Source: Flavimaricola marinus (lineage in GTDB: Bacteria; Pseudomonadota; Alphaproteobacteria; Rhodobacterales; Rhodobacteraceae). Taken from it: 64,000 bases of DNA. Each line of letters begins with the position of its first letter. Within the stretch, counting starts at the first letter, position 1. A model generated the notes under the pieces. The model did no database searches. It was not told where the DNA came from and saw nothing but the letters and a program-made list of their open reading frames with translations. The stretch covers positions 1-64,000 of the forward strand of contig NZ_FXZK01000010.1 of NCBI RefSeq assembly GCF_900184895.1. The letters run 5' to 3'. Positions 35,006-43,883 of this stretch are shown here, piece after piece. The translations under genes and the position numbers were made by a program.

Positions 35006-35134
35006 GCCTCCCCACCAGCGCCGATTTCGGGCAGATTGCCAAACAGCCCCACGGGCGCGGATGAGCGGACCAACCCGTTATTGCAGCCCTCTACCATTGC
35101 GCATAGCCTGATCCCGAACAGAGACAGGACAACC

Positions 35135-36094
35135 ATGACCACATCCACCGGACGCATCACCCTCTGGGGGGTCGAGGTCTTTGTGGCCACGGCGGAAGAG
35201 GCGTCGATCTCCGCCGCCGCGCGGCGGCTGGGGGCCTCGGCGGCTACGGTGAGCCAGCAGCTGACCAATCTCGAAGGGGCAATCGGCACCACCCTGCTGA
35301 ACCGGGGGGAGCGGCCGGTGCGGCTGACCCCGGCGGGCGAGATGTTCCTGCGCCGGGCCAACACCATCCTGAACGAAGCGGACATGGCCCGGGCAGAGCT
35401 TGCGATGGCCGACCTGTCGCGGCTGACCCGGTTTCGGCTGGGGATGATCGAGGATTTCGATGCGGACGTCACGCCACGGCTGTTGTCGGGCATGGCCGAG
35501 ACGCTGAAGAACTGCCAGTTCCTCTTGGAAACCGGGGCGAGCCACCGGCTCTACGATCTGCTCGACGCGCGGGCGCTGGATGTGATCGTGGCCGCCGATA
35601 CCGGCAGCGCGCTCGAGGGGATGGAAGTGCATCCGCTGATGGTCGAGCCGTTCATCGCCGCAGCGCCCAAGGGGGCCGTGACCGGGGACGCGCTGCGCCA
35701 GCTGCGGCGGATGCCGCTGATCCAGTATACCACGCGGCACCACATGGGGCGGGCGATCGCGGCGCATCTGGCGCGGCAGAACCTGACGCTGGCGCACCGG
35801 TTCGAGATGGACAGCTATCACGCCATCATGGCGATGGTGGCCGAAGGGGCGGGATGGACGATCCTCACCCCGCTCGGCTGGCTGCGGGCGCAACGGTTCC
35901 GGCACTCGGTCGACGTGCTGCCGCTGCCTTTCGCGCCGTTGGAGCGGACGATCTCGCTCACCGCCCGTCGCGACCTGCTGGGGGCGATGCCCGGGCAGAT
36001 CGCCGGGCAGTTGCGGCCGCTCCTGTCCGAGATGATCGTGGGACCGGCGGTCGCGGCATTGCCGTGGCTCAAGGACGAGTTGCGGCTGGCCTGA
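35135..36094 (+). CDS. LysR-family transcriptional regulator
   Basis: A 319-residue LTTR. The N-terminal HTH is at about residues 10-68 (ATAEEASISAAARRLGASAA; TVSQQLTNLEGAIGTTLLNR), followed by a coiled linker and a two-lobe effector domain (about 95-300). It is divergent from the class III aminotransferase gene, the usual arrangement for a regulator of its neighbour, so amine catabolism genes are the likely targets. The start at 35135 is the first one after the repeat module; GACAGGAC lies upstream. The gene ends 9 nt from the convergent DegT-type gene. Confidence 0.9.
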   Translation: MTTSTGRITLWGVEVFVATAEEASISAAARRLGASAATVSQQLTNLEGAIGTTLLNRGERPVRLTPAGEMFLRRANTILNEADMARAELAMADLSRLTRFRLGMIEDFDADVTPRLLSGMAETLKNCQFLLETGASHRLYDLLDARALDVIVAADTGSALEGMEVHPLMVEPFIAAAPKGAVTGDALRQLRRMPLIQYTTRHHMGRAIAAHLARQNLTLAHRFEMDSYHAIMAMVAEGAGWTILTPLGWLRAQRFRHSVDVLPLPFAPLERTISLTARRDLLGAMPGQIAGQLRPLLSEMIVGPAVAALPWLKDELRLA

Positions 36095-36102
36095 GGCGCG
36101 GG

Positions 36103-37281
36103 CTAGGCCATCACCCCACGGACCGCCTCTGTCAGCACGCCGGCGATCAGGTCGCATTCCGCAATGGTCAGGCGAGCGGGCAGGCGCACATCGCAGGCCT
36201 TGATCAACATCGCGCGGGTCTGCGGCAGATCGGGGGTCTCGCCCAGAAACTGCCAGTTCCAAAAGGCGCGGGCGTTGTCGGTGGTCAGCCCAAAGACCTG
36301 CACCTTCACGCCATTCCGCGCGGCGGCGGCGACAAAGGCCTCGGTCTGGGCGGCGCTCAGGCCATCCAGATTGAACTGGATCGAATCCGGGGCGCGCTCC
36401 TCCGGGGGCAGCGGGGCAGGGACGGTGATCCAGGGCGAGGCGTTCAGCAGGGCGGCCACGTGATCATGGTTGCGGCGGCCATCGCGGACGCGGCGGTCGA
36501 GCTCGTCGAGCTGCGGGCGGATCAGGGCCGCGGACAAGGTGTTAAGGCGCATGTTGTAGAGCGGCAGCTGGTTCTGCCACTTGGCAAAGGCGTCGTGGAG
36601 CACGGCATGCTTTTTCCAGTTGTGCTCGTAGGCACCGGACATGATGACCGCCCGGGCGATCAGATCGGGATCATCGGTGATCATGATGCCGCCCTCACCG
36701 GCATTGAGCAGCTTGTAGGATTGAAAGCTAAAACAGCCGATCCGACCGATGGTGCCGATGTTGCGGCCCGCCCAGGTGGTGCCGAGGCTGTGGGCGGCAT
36801 CCTCGATGACCGGGACGCCGGCGGCGTCGCACAGGGCCATGATCGCATCCATATCCGAGGTATGGCCGCGCATATGGCTAATGATCACCGCCTCGACGGT
36901 CGGCAATTTCGCGGCGAAATCGGCCATGTCGATGCGGTAATCATCGGCGCATTCGCAGAGCACCGGAACGCAGTCTGCATGGACGATCGACGACGGCACC
37001 GCGGCAAAGGTAAACGCCGGGATCAGAACGCGGGCATCGCGGGGCAGGCCCAAGGCCTTGAGCGACAGGAACAACGCGGCCGAACAGGACGACACCGCCA
37101 GCGCATATTTCGCCCCCAGCTTGGCGGCGAATTCCGCCTCCAAAAGGGACACCGGCGAGTTCTCGGAGGTGTAGCGAAACAAGTCGCCAGAGTTGAGGAT
37201 CCGCGTCACCTCGGCCATCGCGGCCTGCGGGATCGGTTCGGCATCATAGGCATTGGGCGGCGGCATTACGTCGAGGCTCAT
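36103..37281 (-). CDS. DegT/DnrJ/EryC1/StrS-family aminotransferase
   Basis: A 392-residue PLP enzyme. The cofactor lysine is K190 in FSFQSYKLLNAGEGG, and EDAAHSLGT at 160-168 holds the PLP-binding aspartate. Classic members aminate keto sugars for polysaccharide or antibiotic biosynthesis, but the C-terminal domain here is not diagnostic, and no sugar-nucleotide genes are nearby. Its location between polyamine-type genes could mean a different amine substrate or an unrelated insert. The ATG at 37281 follows GGGAAAGC; 11 further residues upstream are possible but lack support. It converges with the LysR gene. Confidence 0.85.
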   Translation of the reverse strand: MSLDVMPPPNAYDAEPIPQAAMAEVTRILNSGDLFRYTSENSPVSLLEAEFAAKLGAKYALAVSSCSAALFLSLKALGLPRDARVLIPAFTFAAVPSSIVHADCVPVLCECADDYRIDMADFAAKLPTVEAVIISHMRGHTSDMDAIMALCDAAGVPVIEDAAHSLGTTWAGRNIGTIGRIGCFSFQSYKLLNAGEGGIMITDDPDLIARAVIMSGAYEHNWKKHAVLHDAFAKWQNQLPLYNMRLNTLSAALIRPQLDELDRRVRDGRRNHDHVAALLNASPWITVPAPLPPEERAPDSIQFNLDGLSAAQTEAFVAAAARNGVKVQVFGLTTDNARAFWNWQFLGETPDLPQTRAMLIKACDVRLPARLTIAECDLIAGVLTEAVRGVMA

Positions 37282-37368
37282 GTTTTCAGCTTTCCCGAAA
37301 GTGCATTTTGGCATTTCCTAACATGTCTGTCGTAACAATTCTACGACGATGTGCCGGGCTCAGCGGTT

Positions 37369-37405
37369 GGATGCCTCCGGCGGCCGTATTTGGAGCCAAA
37401 AGAAG
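37369..37405 (-). repeat. Dispersed intergenic repeat, subtype 1, copy c
   Basis: Read on the minus strand: CTTCTTTTGGCTCCAAATACGG, then CCGCCGGAGGCATCC. It is inverted relative to copy d, 149 nt away. Confidence 0.72.
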
Positions 37406-37553
37406 TCCGCAATCTTCCATTAACCAATCGATGCGAAGGTCGGGGCAGGGAACAGGCTGCCGAGCCGATGGCCCTGCCAGAAGAAGCCGCCCCGCCCCCG
37501 GCCCACAAGGCCGCTCTGTAAGAAGGACAAGGGGAGCGGGGCGCACCCCTAAG

Positions 37554-37594
37554 CTTCTTTTGGCCGCAAATACGGCCCCGCCGGAGGCGTCCGA
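37554..37594 (+). repeat. Dispersed intergenic repeat, subtype 1, copy d
   Basis: CTTCTTTTGGCC-GCAAATACGGCC-CCGCCGGAGGCGTCCGAG. It begins 26 nt beyond the stop codon of the PuuB-like gene, antisense to that gene, and pairs with copy c. Confidence 0.75.
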
Positions 37595-37619
37595 GATCTC
37601 CGCCAGCCCGGTGGCTTGG

Positions 37620-38921
37620 TCAGATACCCAGACGGTCCCGCAGGCTGAACCAAGTCATTGCCAATGTGAGCATCGGTGCGCGGAAGGCAGCGCCGCCGGG
37701 AAACGCGGGCACCGGCAGTTTGGCCATCACGTCAAACTGTCCCGCCTGGCCTGCGACGGCCTCGGCCATGATCCGGCCCGCCATGCCGGAGAGCGCCACA
37801 CCCTGTCCGGAGAACCCGGCCCCCGACAGGACGTTTGGCGCGATCCGTTGCAGGGCGGGCAGGCGGGTGACCGTGATCCCCAGGGTGCCGCCCCAGACAT
37901 AGTCGACCTTGACGTCGGAAAGCTGTGGGAACAAGTCCGTCATCCGCCGGATCAGCGCCCCTTTGATGTCGGACGGAAAGCCGATGGAATAGCTCTCCCT
38001 CCCGCCGAACAGGAACCTGCGGTCTTCGGAGAACCGGTAGTAGTTCACCACGAACTTGCTGTCGGCCACCGAGATATCCTCGGCCAGCACCTCTTGCCAG
38101 CGCTCCGGCAGCGGCTCGGTCGCCGCGATGAAGCTGTTGATCGGCATGACCGTCGAGGCGACCTTGCGCTCGATATGCGGCAGATAGCCATTGCCCGCGA
38201 GGATCACATGATCCGCAATCACCCGGCCCTTGGGCGTCTGCACCGTCGCGGGCGTGCCGTGGGTCAGGCCGGTCACTTCGCTGCCCTCGTGGATGACCGC
38301 CCCCGCCGCCTCGGCCTCGGCGGCCAATGCCAGCGCGTAGTGCAGCGGGTGCAGGTGACCGCCGCCGCGATCCAGCGTGCCGCCCTTGTAGAGCGGGCTC
38401 TTCACCAGATCGGCAAAGCCCGGCCCGTCGAAGCTTTCGACCTGATCGTAGCCATAGGCTTTTGCCAGATGCTCGGCCTCGCGGGCGCCGGTGCGGGTAT
38501 CGGCCTCGCTGTATTCCCCGTGGGCGACGCCGGGCTTGTAGCCCGTCTGGGGGTGGGCCGCGCAGAAGTCGCGGAGTTGATCCTTGGCCGCCTCGGACAG
38601 ATCCCAGAGCGCCCGCGCCTCGCCCTTGCCCAGCTTGCCCTCCAGCCACGCCTGACCCTTGTTGAACCCCGAATGCACTTGCCCGCCGTTGCGACCCGAG
38701 GCCCCGAACCCGGCGCGGTGCGCCTCCAGCACCACCACGCGCATCCCTTTGCGCGCCAGCGTCAGAGCGGCCCACAGTCCGGTATAGCCTGCCCCCACGA
38801 TGGCCACATCGGCACGGGTCTCACCCTTCAGCTCTGGCCGGGGCGCCGGCGGGCTGACCGATGCGGCATACCAAGACGGTGGATACTGGCCGGGGCGGTC
38901 ATTGCGATAGAGTGGGTTCAT
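37620..38921 (-). CDS. FAD-dependent oxidoreductase, gamma-glutamylputrescine oxidase-like (PuuB)
   Basis: A 433-residue flavin enzyme of the D-amino-acid-oxidase fold. The FAD dinucleotide motif is G43-x-G45-x-x-G48 in VAIVGAGYTGLWAALTLA, preceded by the N-terminal WYAASVSPP stretch common in PuuB/OrdL proteins. FGASGRNGGQVHSGFN at about 72-87 is the second family signature. It would oxidise gamma-glutamylputrescine or a related N-substituted amine to the aldehyde with release of H2O2. It is the downstream part of the operon that starts at 47114, next to a PuuA-like glutamine synthetase, which supports the assignment. Confidence 0.87.
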   Translation of the reverse strand: MNPLYRNDRPGQYPPSWYAASVSPPAPRPELKGETRADVAIVGAGYTGLWAALTLARKGMRVVVLEAHRAGFGASGRNGGQVHSGFNKGQAWLEGKLGKGEARALWDLSEAAKDQLRDFCAAHPQTGYKPGVAHGEYSEADTRTGAREAEHLAKAYGYDQVESFDGPGFADLVKSPLYKGGTLDRGGGHLHPLHYALALAAEAEAAGAVIHEGSEVTGLTHGTPATVQTPKGRVIADHVILAGNGYLPHIERKVASTVMPINSFIAATEPLPERWQEVLAEDISVADSKFVVNYYRFSEDRRFLFGGRESYSIGFPSDIKGALIRRMTDLFPQLSDVKVDYVWGGTLGITVTRLPALQRIAPNVLSGAGFSGQGVALSGMAGRIMAEAVAGQAGQFDVMAKLPVPAFPGGAAFRAPMLTLAMTWFSLRDRLGI

Positions 38922-38948
38922 TTCGGTGGCGTCCTTGGCATGACCGGG

Positions 38949-39575
38949 TCAGAGGGTGTTGAGCGTGAAATCGACCAACACAATCTCATCCCCGGCAACA
39001 TTGACTTGCAAACTGGCGCTGCGCGCAAGGGGCGCCCGCCGGAAGATCCATTGCACCGGCGCGTTTCGGCCAGCCCAGCGTTCGCGCGTATAGCCCGCGC
39101 TATAGGCCGTGACGATGCGACGGATCGGCGGGTCATAAGACAGCATCTGCTCAACCTCGACGCCGCCGCTCAGGTCGAACGAAAGCGCCGCGAAATAGGC
39201 CGCGAACTGATCTGGACCGATCAGGCTCAGAACCCGGAAGAAACAAACCTCCAAGGCCGCGTCGGTATCGAGCCTGCGCCAATCAAGGCGTGCCAGATCC
39301 AAGCCGTCCACTGGATGGCCGTCCTCCGTCAGGCAGGACCGTATCGTCGGCAGCCGCGCTTCGGTACGCTGATAGTCCCGCCTGATGTCGGGATTGCCCG
39401 CCCCGCTGTGGCCGTGCAGGGCCGGGTTGGGCGCGTCGGAGACGAAGGCCAGCGGCGCTCTGTCGTCAACGATGTGGGCCGGGACGACAAAGGCAGTGTC
39501 GGCCATGGCAGTTTGGGCCACGCACATCCCGCCTGCGCAAATCGCAGGCCAAAGGAAGGTGCGCCACCAAGACAC
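38949..39575 (-). CDS. Hypothetical exported protein
   Basis: A 208-residue protein with an N-terminal signal (residues 1-25, LWPAICAGGMCVAQTAMA) suggesting periplasmic export. I do not recognise the family. The body is mixed alpha/beta with a few cysteines (CLTEDG, EVCFFR). It starts at a GTG 10 nt after the PuuA-like gene's stop and precedes the PuuB-like gene by 27 nt, so it is part of the catabolic operon and may be a periplasmic accessory protein, perhaps in handling the amine substrate. No motif proves this. Confidence 0.65.
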   Translation of the reverse strand: MSWWRTFLWPAICAGGMCVAQTAMADTAFVVPAHIVDDRAPLAFVSDAPNPALHGHSGAGNPDIRRDYQRTEARLPTIRSCLTEDGHPVDGLDLARLDWRRLDTDAALEVCFFRVLSLIGPDQFAAYFAALSFDLSGGVEVEQMLSYDPPIRRIVTAYSAGYTRERWAGRNAPVQWIFRRAPLARSASLQVNVAGDEIVLVDFTLNTL

Positions 39576-39585
39576 CGCCCGGCGC

Positions 39586-40938
39586 TCAGACGTTCAACAG
39601 CAGGTGCTCCCGCTCCCACGGGCTGATCACCTGCAGGAATTCGTTGTATTCCGCCCGTTTGACGATCGAATAGACGCGGGCGAATTCCTCGCCCAAGACG
39701 CTGTGCATCTCTTCGGCCTCGTCGAACAGATCTAGCGCGGCATAGAGGCCCTGCGGGATCTCGTCGTCGCTTTCATAGGCGTCGCCGGTCCAGCGTTTGT
39801 CGGGGCGGATCTCGTTCATCATGCCGAGATAGCCGCAGGCGAGGCTGGCGGCGATACAGAGATAGGGGTTGCAGTCCATCCCGGCGAGCCGGTTCTCGAT
39901 CCGTCGGGCTGATGGGTCCGAAATCGGGATGCGGATGCCGGTGGTCCGGTTGTCACGCCCCCATTCGAGGTTGATCGGGGCGGCATGGTCGCGGACATAA
40001 CGCCGGTAGCTGTTCACATAGGGAGCGAACATCGCGATCACGCTGGGCATATGCTCTTGCAGGCCGCCGATGAAGTTGAAGAATGCGTCCGTCTCGCCGC
40101 CCTGCGGTCCAGTAAAGAGATTGCGCCCCTTGGCCTCGACAACCGAATGGTGGACGTGCATCGCAGAGCCGGGCTCACCCTCGATCGGCTTGGCCATGAA
40201 GGTGGCAAAGCAATCGTGCTTGAGCGCGGCCTCGCGGATCAGCCGCTTGAAGAAGAACACCTCGTCGGCAAGCTTCACCGGATCGCCGTGGCGCAGGTTG
40301 ATCTCGAGCTGGCCCGCGCCGCCTTCCTGAGTGATGCCGTCGATCTCGATGCCCTGTATCTCGGCGTATTCGTAGATGTCGTCGATCACCGGGCCATAGT
40401 CGTCGACGGCACTCATCGAATAGGCCTGCCGGCCCGCGGCCAGACGACCGGTCCGGCCCATCATCGGCTCGATCGCCTTGGCGGGGTCGATGTTGCGGCC
40501 GACGAGGTAGAACTCCATCTCCGGGGCGACGACCGGGGTCCAGCCCTGCGCCTTGTAGAGATCGCAGACACGGCGGAGCACGTTGCGCGGGGCGCAACCC
40601 ACCGGGCGGCCCTTTTGATCAAAGGCATCGTGGATCACCTGCAAGGTGCCATCGGCGGCCCAGGGGGCGGCGGTCGCGGTGCTCAGGTCCGGCTTGAGGA
40701 TCATGTCGGGCTCAAGAAACCCGTCCGGGCCGGCGGCCTCGCCCCAATCGCCGGTGATGGTCTGGAAGAAGATCGAGTTGGGCAGGTGAAAGAACTGCTG
40801 CTTCTCCCACTTGGTCGCAGGCACGGCCTTGCCGCGGGCGATGCCGGGCAGATCGGCAATCACGCATTCCACCTCGTCGAGGCGGTTGATCTCCAGATAG
40901 GCGCGGGCGGCTTGTGGGATCTTGTCGGTCCAGCTCAT
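39586..40938 (-). CDS. Glutamine synthetase family protein, gamma-glutamylpolyamine synthetase-like (PuuA)
   Basis: A 450-residue type III glutamine synthetase homologue. The ATP/metal residues of the fold are seen in PVVAPEMEFYLVG (about 122-134), the GITQEGGAGQLEIN segment (about 187-200), HVHHSVVEAKGRN and the NRTTGIRIPISDPSARRIENRLAG region. PuuA-type enzymes ligate glutamate to putrescine or other amines. The ATG overlaps the stop of the amidotransferase gene (ATGA). A second homologue is encoded at 41746, so the operon carries two such ligases, possibly with different amine or acceptor preference. Cytosolic dodecamer by homology. Confidence 0.88.
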   Translation of the reverse strand: MSWTDKIPQAARAYLEINRLDEVECVIADLPGIARGKAVPATKWEKQQFFHLPNSIFFQTITGDWGEAAGPDGFLEPDMILKPDLSTATAAPWAADGTLQVIHDAFDQKGRPVGCAPRNVLRRVCDLYKAQGWTPVVAPEMEFYLVGRNIDPAKAIEPMMGRTGRLAAGRQAYSMSAVDDYGPVIDDIYEYAEIQGIEIDGITQEGGAGQLEINLRHGDPVKLADEVFFFKRLIREAALKHDCFATFMAKPIEGEPGSAMHVHHSVVEAKGRNLFTGPQGGETDAFFNFIGGLQEHMPSVIAMFAPYVNSYRRYVRDHAAPINLEWGRDNRTTGIRIPISDPSARRIENRLAGMDCNPYLCIAASLACGYLGMMNEIRPDKRWTGDAYESDDEIPQGLYAALDLFDEAEEMHSVLGEEFARVYSIVKRAEYNEFLQVISPWEREHLLLNV

Positions 40939-41615
40939 GCCAGCGTCCTTTCGGTGAAGAATCTGGCGATCTGATCGGCCAGATAGATGTCGTCGAGGGG
41001 CGTGTCCCTCCGGGCGAGGGCCGGGTCGAGCACGGCGTCGGGCACGATGCCGCGCCGGGCCTTGGCCAGATCGACGAAGAATTCCGGGGTATGTTCGGGG
41101 TGGGCCTGCACGGTATAGGCCCGGTCGCCATAGAGCAGCGCGGCATTGGCACAGAAATCGTTGCTGCCGCAAACCTCGGCACCCTCGGGCAGAACGGTGA
41201 CCTGATCCTGATGCCAGGCATTCAAGGTCACCGGGCGGCCCGCGAAATCATACTGCTGCGGCCCGACGGCCCAGCCGCCCGCATATTTCTCGACCTTGCC
41301 GCCCAGCGCTTTTGCGATGATCTGATGGCCAAAGCATATGCCCACCAGCGGCACGTTGGCCGCATAAATGGCGCGGATCAAATCCTCCAGCGGCGCGATG
41401 AAGGGATGATCCTCATAGGCACCATGGCGCGATCCGGTGATCAGCCAGCCCTCGCAGGCCTCGGGGCCTTCGGGGAAATGCATGTGCTCGACATCAAAGG
41501 TCGAAAAGGTCAGGCCACGGCCCGCCAGAAGCCGCTCGAAAAGGTCGGAATAGTCGCCATGAACAGGGCGCATCGCGTCGGGCGACGTGCCAGTCTGAAG
41601 GATACCGATATGCAT
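40935..41615 (-). CDS. Class I glutamine amidotransferase (GMP synthase-like, PuuD role possible)
   Basis: A 226-residue amidotransferase with the nucleophilic cysteine C94 in VGICFGHQIIAKALGG and the histidine/glutamate pair in TVQAHPEHTPEF. This is the GATase1 fold, closer to stand-alone GMP-synthase-type amidotransferases than to the C26 hydrolases. In this operon it would logically hydrolyse a gamma-glutamyl amide intermediate, as PuuD does, or supply ammonia to the neighbouring ligases; neither is proved. Translation is coupled to the PuuA-like gene at 39586. Confidence 0.85.
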   Translation of the reverse strand: MHIGILQTGTSPDAMRPVHGDYSDLFERLLAGRGLTFSTFDVEHMHFPEGPEACEGWLITGSRHGAYEDHPFIAPLEDLIRAIYAANVPLVGICFGHQIIAKALGGKVEKYAGGWAVGPQQYDFAGRPVTLNAWHQDQVTVLPEGAEVCGSNDFCANAALLYGDRAYTVQAHPEHTPEFFVDLAKARRGIVPDAVLDPALARRDTPLDDIYLADQIARFFTERTLA

Positions 41616-41679
41616 GGTTCACCAAGATCTGAGTTTGTCGCCACGCTACGCCGGGCGATGCGGCAGGGCAAGCCAGCCA

Positions 41680-41724
41680 CTTCTTTGGGTCGAAAATATC
41701 CTGGGGTCTGGGGCAACGCCCCAG
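41680..41724 (+). repeat. Dispersed intergenic repeat, subtype 2, copy e, with hairpin
   Basis: CTTCTTTGGGTCGAAAATATC is followed by an imperfect hairpin (CCTGGGG .. CCCCAGG). It lies between the second glutamine synthetase homologue and the amidotransferase, antisense to both. Confidence 0.7.
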
Positions 41725-41745
41725 GACGATCACGCCGGGCGCAGG

Positions 41746-43077
41746 TCACACCGTATCGAGATACAGTTCCAACTGCTCCTCTGCGCTCAATTCGGCAAAG
41801 TAATGCAGCTCCTGTCGCTTGGTCATCACAAGGTTGTCGACCAGCAATTCGGGAAAGATCCGGCGGGCGATATCGCTGCCCTCGAAGCGGTCGATCGCGG
41901 CGGCCCATGTGTCGGGGATCTGCGCCAGATCCTGCTCGTAGGCGTTGCCCGAGATCGGCGGCGGCGGGGACATGTCCTCCTCGATGCCGATCAGGGCCGC
42001 GCCCAGCACGGCGGTCAGGAACAGATAGGGGTTCACGTCGCCACCCGCGACCCGGTGCTCGACCCGGCGAGCCTTGAAGCTGCCGCCCGGCACCCGCACG
42101 CTGGCGGTGCGATTGTCATAGGCCCAGCAAATGCCCGTGGGCGCGTGGCTCTCGGGCACCAGCCGGTCATAGGAATTGCCGTGCGGAGCAAAGATCAGGG
42201 CGCAATCCGGGATCGCCTTGAGGCAGCCCGCAATGGCGTTGTGCAGCAGGCGCGAGCCTTCGAACGTGTCGTTGGCGAACAGGTTGTTGCCGTCCTTGTC
42301 GATCACGCTGAAATGGGTGTGCAGCCCGTTGCCCGCGTATTCCTCGTAGGGCTTGGCCATGAAGCTGGCCGCCATGCCGTGGTTTCGGGCCAGACCGCGG
42401 ACCAGCATCTTGAACAGCCACGCATCGTCGGCGGCCTTCAGCGCGTCGGGGACGTGTTCGAGATTGATCTCGAACTGGCCCATGCCCACCTCCGAGATCG
42501 CGGCCTCGGCGGGGATGTCCATCAGATCGCAGGCGTCATAGAGCTCGGTAAAGAACGTGTCGAAGGCGTCCAGTGCGCGCAAGCTGAGGATCTCTGCCCC
42601 CGGACGGCGCTTGCCCGAGCGTGGCGAGCGCGGCTGGCGGATGCCGTCGCCGCTGTCGTCGACAAGGTAGAATTCCATCTCGGTGGCGACCACGGGGGTC
42701 AAGCCCCGCGCCTTGTAGCGGTCGACCACGGCGGCGAGCGCATGGCGGGGATCGCCCTCGAAGGGCCGCCCGTCTTCGTGAAACATCCACAGCGGCAGCA
42801 GCGCCGAGGGCGTGCGGAGCCACGGCATCTGGACATAGCCGCGTTCCGTCGGCAGCAAGACCCCGTCCGGGTCGCCGGCCTCAAAGACCAGCGGGCTGTC
42901 CTCGACGTCTTCGCCCCAGATATCGAGATTGAGGATCGAGAAGGGAAAGCGCGTGCCTTCTTCTTCGAGCTTGCGGGCAAAGCGGATCGGCACCCGTTTG
43001 CCTCGCGCCTGACCATTCAAATCGGAAGTGCCGCAGCGAATGTTGCGGACATCGGGATGCTCGTCGAGCCAACTCAT
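41746..43077 (-). CDS. Glutamine synthetase family protein, second PuuA-like ligase
   Basis: A 443-residue glutamine synthetase homologue with the same motif set as the gene at 39586: MEFYLVDD near 135-142, GMGQFEINLEHV, HTHFSVIDKDGNN and the YDNRTASVRVPGGSFKARRVEHR region. The N-terminal tail differs (DVRNIRCGTSDLNGQARGKR) and the C-terminal ELHYFAELSAEEQLELYLDTV end is distinctive. The two ligases are clearly paralogous but not near-identical, which suggests distinct substrates or a heteromer. Its start overlaps the permease stop by 4 nt (ATGA), binding ligase and transporter into one transcript. Confidence 0.87.
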   Translation of the reverse strand: MSWLDEHPDVRNIRCGTSDLNGQARGKRVPIRFARKLEEEGTRFPFSILNLDIWGEDVEDSPLVFEAGDPDGVLLPTERGYVQMPWLRTPSALLPLWMFHEDGRPFEGDPRHALAAVVDRYKARGLTPVVATEMEFYLVDDSGDGIRQPRSPRSGKRRPGAEILSLRALDAFDTFFTELYDACDLMDIPAEAAISEVGMGQFEINLEHVPDALKAADDAWLFKMLVRGLARNHGMAASFMAKPYEEYAGNGLHTHFSVIDKDGNNLFANDTFEGSRLLHNAIAGCLKAIPDCALIFAPHGNSYDRLVPESHAPTGICWAYDNRTASVRVPGGSFKARRVEHRVAGGDVNPYLFLTAVLGAALIGIEEDMSPPPPISGNAYEQDLAQIPDTWAAAIDRFEGSDIARRIFPELLVDNLVMTKRQELHYFAELSAEEQLELYLDTV

Positions 43078-43883
43078 CTTATCACCTGAGGACGGAGTTT
43101 CAGGCGCGCGCGCCTGTCTTGCGGCAGGTGTCTGTTGAGCCTGCCGTTGATCCATCCGAATACGCCGATAATGCAAAGTGTCAAGATGATGAAATAGCCT
43201 GCAAGGATCGGATAGGGGATGAACGGATTGAATGTCTTGTCCGCGAAATAGTTGGCGTAATAGAGCGCGTCGCCCTTCTGCTGGGTGGCCGGAAAGCCGG
43301 AAAAGAACACCAGCGTCGTGGCCTGAAACAGAAAGATCGCCTCGTTGGTGTAGGACGGCCATGCCAGCCGCAGCATGGTGGGCCAGATCACCCGGCGAAA
43401 CCGGGGCAGGCCGGTCAGCCCGTAGGCATCCGCCGCCTCCACATCGCCCTTGGGGATCGACCGCAGGGCGCCATAGAAGATCTCGGCCGAATAGGCGGAG
43501 GTGTTGAGAAACAGCACCAGCGCCGCCCCCAGCCATGCACTGGTGAACGGCCCCCACGCGGGATAGGCCTGCTTGAGGCTCAGAAACAGGAAGTAGCCAA
43601 AGAAGAACTGGATGAACAACGGCGAGCCACGGAAGATAAAGACGAACCACTCCGCCGGCTTGCGGATCCACAGATGCCGCGAGGCTTTGCCCACCGCCAC
43701 CGCCGTCGCCAAGGCAAAGCCGGTGAGCAGGGCGACAACGCCGAAATAGACATTCCAGATCATCCCCGACCCGATCAGCGTGAACTGCTGGCACAGGGTG
43801 AAATCGGTCCGCGGGAGCAGCCGTTCGCCATAGCCGAGCGACCGCAGGGCGTAGTCGCCGATGGTGTCGAGGCATTCCATCAT
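43074..43883 (-). CDS. Amino-acid/amine ABC transporter permease (HisM-like)
   Basis: A 269-residue inner-membrane permease of the polar amino acid (HEAAT/HisMQ) family with about five helices. The ABC-binding EAA loop is DVEAADAYGLTGLPRFRRVI at about 163-182. The N-terminal MMECLDTIGDYALRSLGYGERLL stretch is unusual but fits permeases for arginine, opine or polyamine-like solutes. It is coupled to the partner permease by an ATGA overlap and to the downstream ligase gene by another. Together with the permease at 43880 it forms the heteromeric channel. Confidence 0.9.
   Translation of the reverse strand: MMECLDTIGDYALRSLGYGERLLPRTDFTLCQQFTLIGSGMIWNVYFGVVALLTGFALATAVAVGKASRHLWIRKPAEWFVFIFRGSPLFIQFFFGYFLFLSLKQAYPAWGPFTSAWLGAALVLFLNTSAYSAEIFYGALRSIPKGDVEAADAYGLTGLPRFRRVIWPTMLRLAWPSYTNEAIFLFQATTLVFFSGFPATQQKGDALYYANYFADKTFNPFIPYPILAGYFIILTLCIIGVFGWINGRLNRHLPQDRRARLKLRPQVIR

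Larger units (their letters stand above)
34803..35134. other. Divergent control region with hairpin and repeat
   Basis: This 332-nt stretch separates the class III aminotransferase from the LysR gene. It contains a perfect 11-bp inverted repeat with a 2-nt loop (GCCGATCGCGG..CCGCGATCGGC, 34920-34943) and copy b of the dispersed repeat (34966-35005). The rest would contain the promoters of both genes. The plus-strand frame open from 34859 lacks a ribosome binding site and is not a credible extension of the LysR gene. Confidence 0.6.
37282..37619. other. Intergenic region bounded by inverted repeat copies
   Basis: A 338-nt stretch between the DegT-type gene and the PuuB-like gene. Copies c (37369-37405, minus) and d (37554-37594, plus) of the dispersed repeat face each other across about 150 nt with no credible gene between them. 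The AACAATTCTACGACGATG segment near 37335 may belong to the DegT promoter. No coding frame with a ribosome binding site is visible. Confidence 0.55.

Noticed and set aside
34859-35134. Ninety-two extra codons before the LysR ATG.
   Set aside because: They cross the repeat module and lack a ribosome binding site; the HTH begins directly after 35135.
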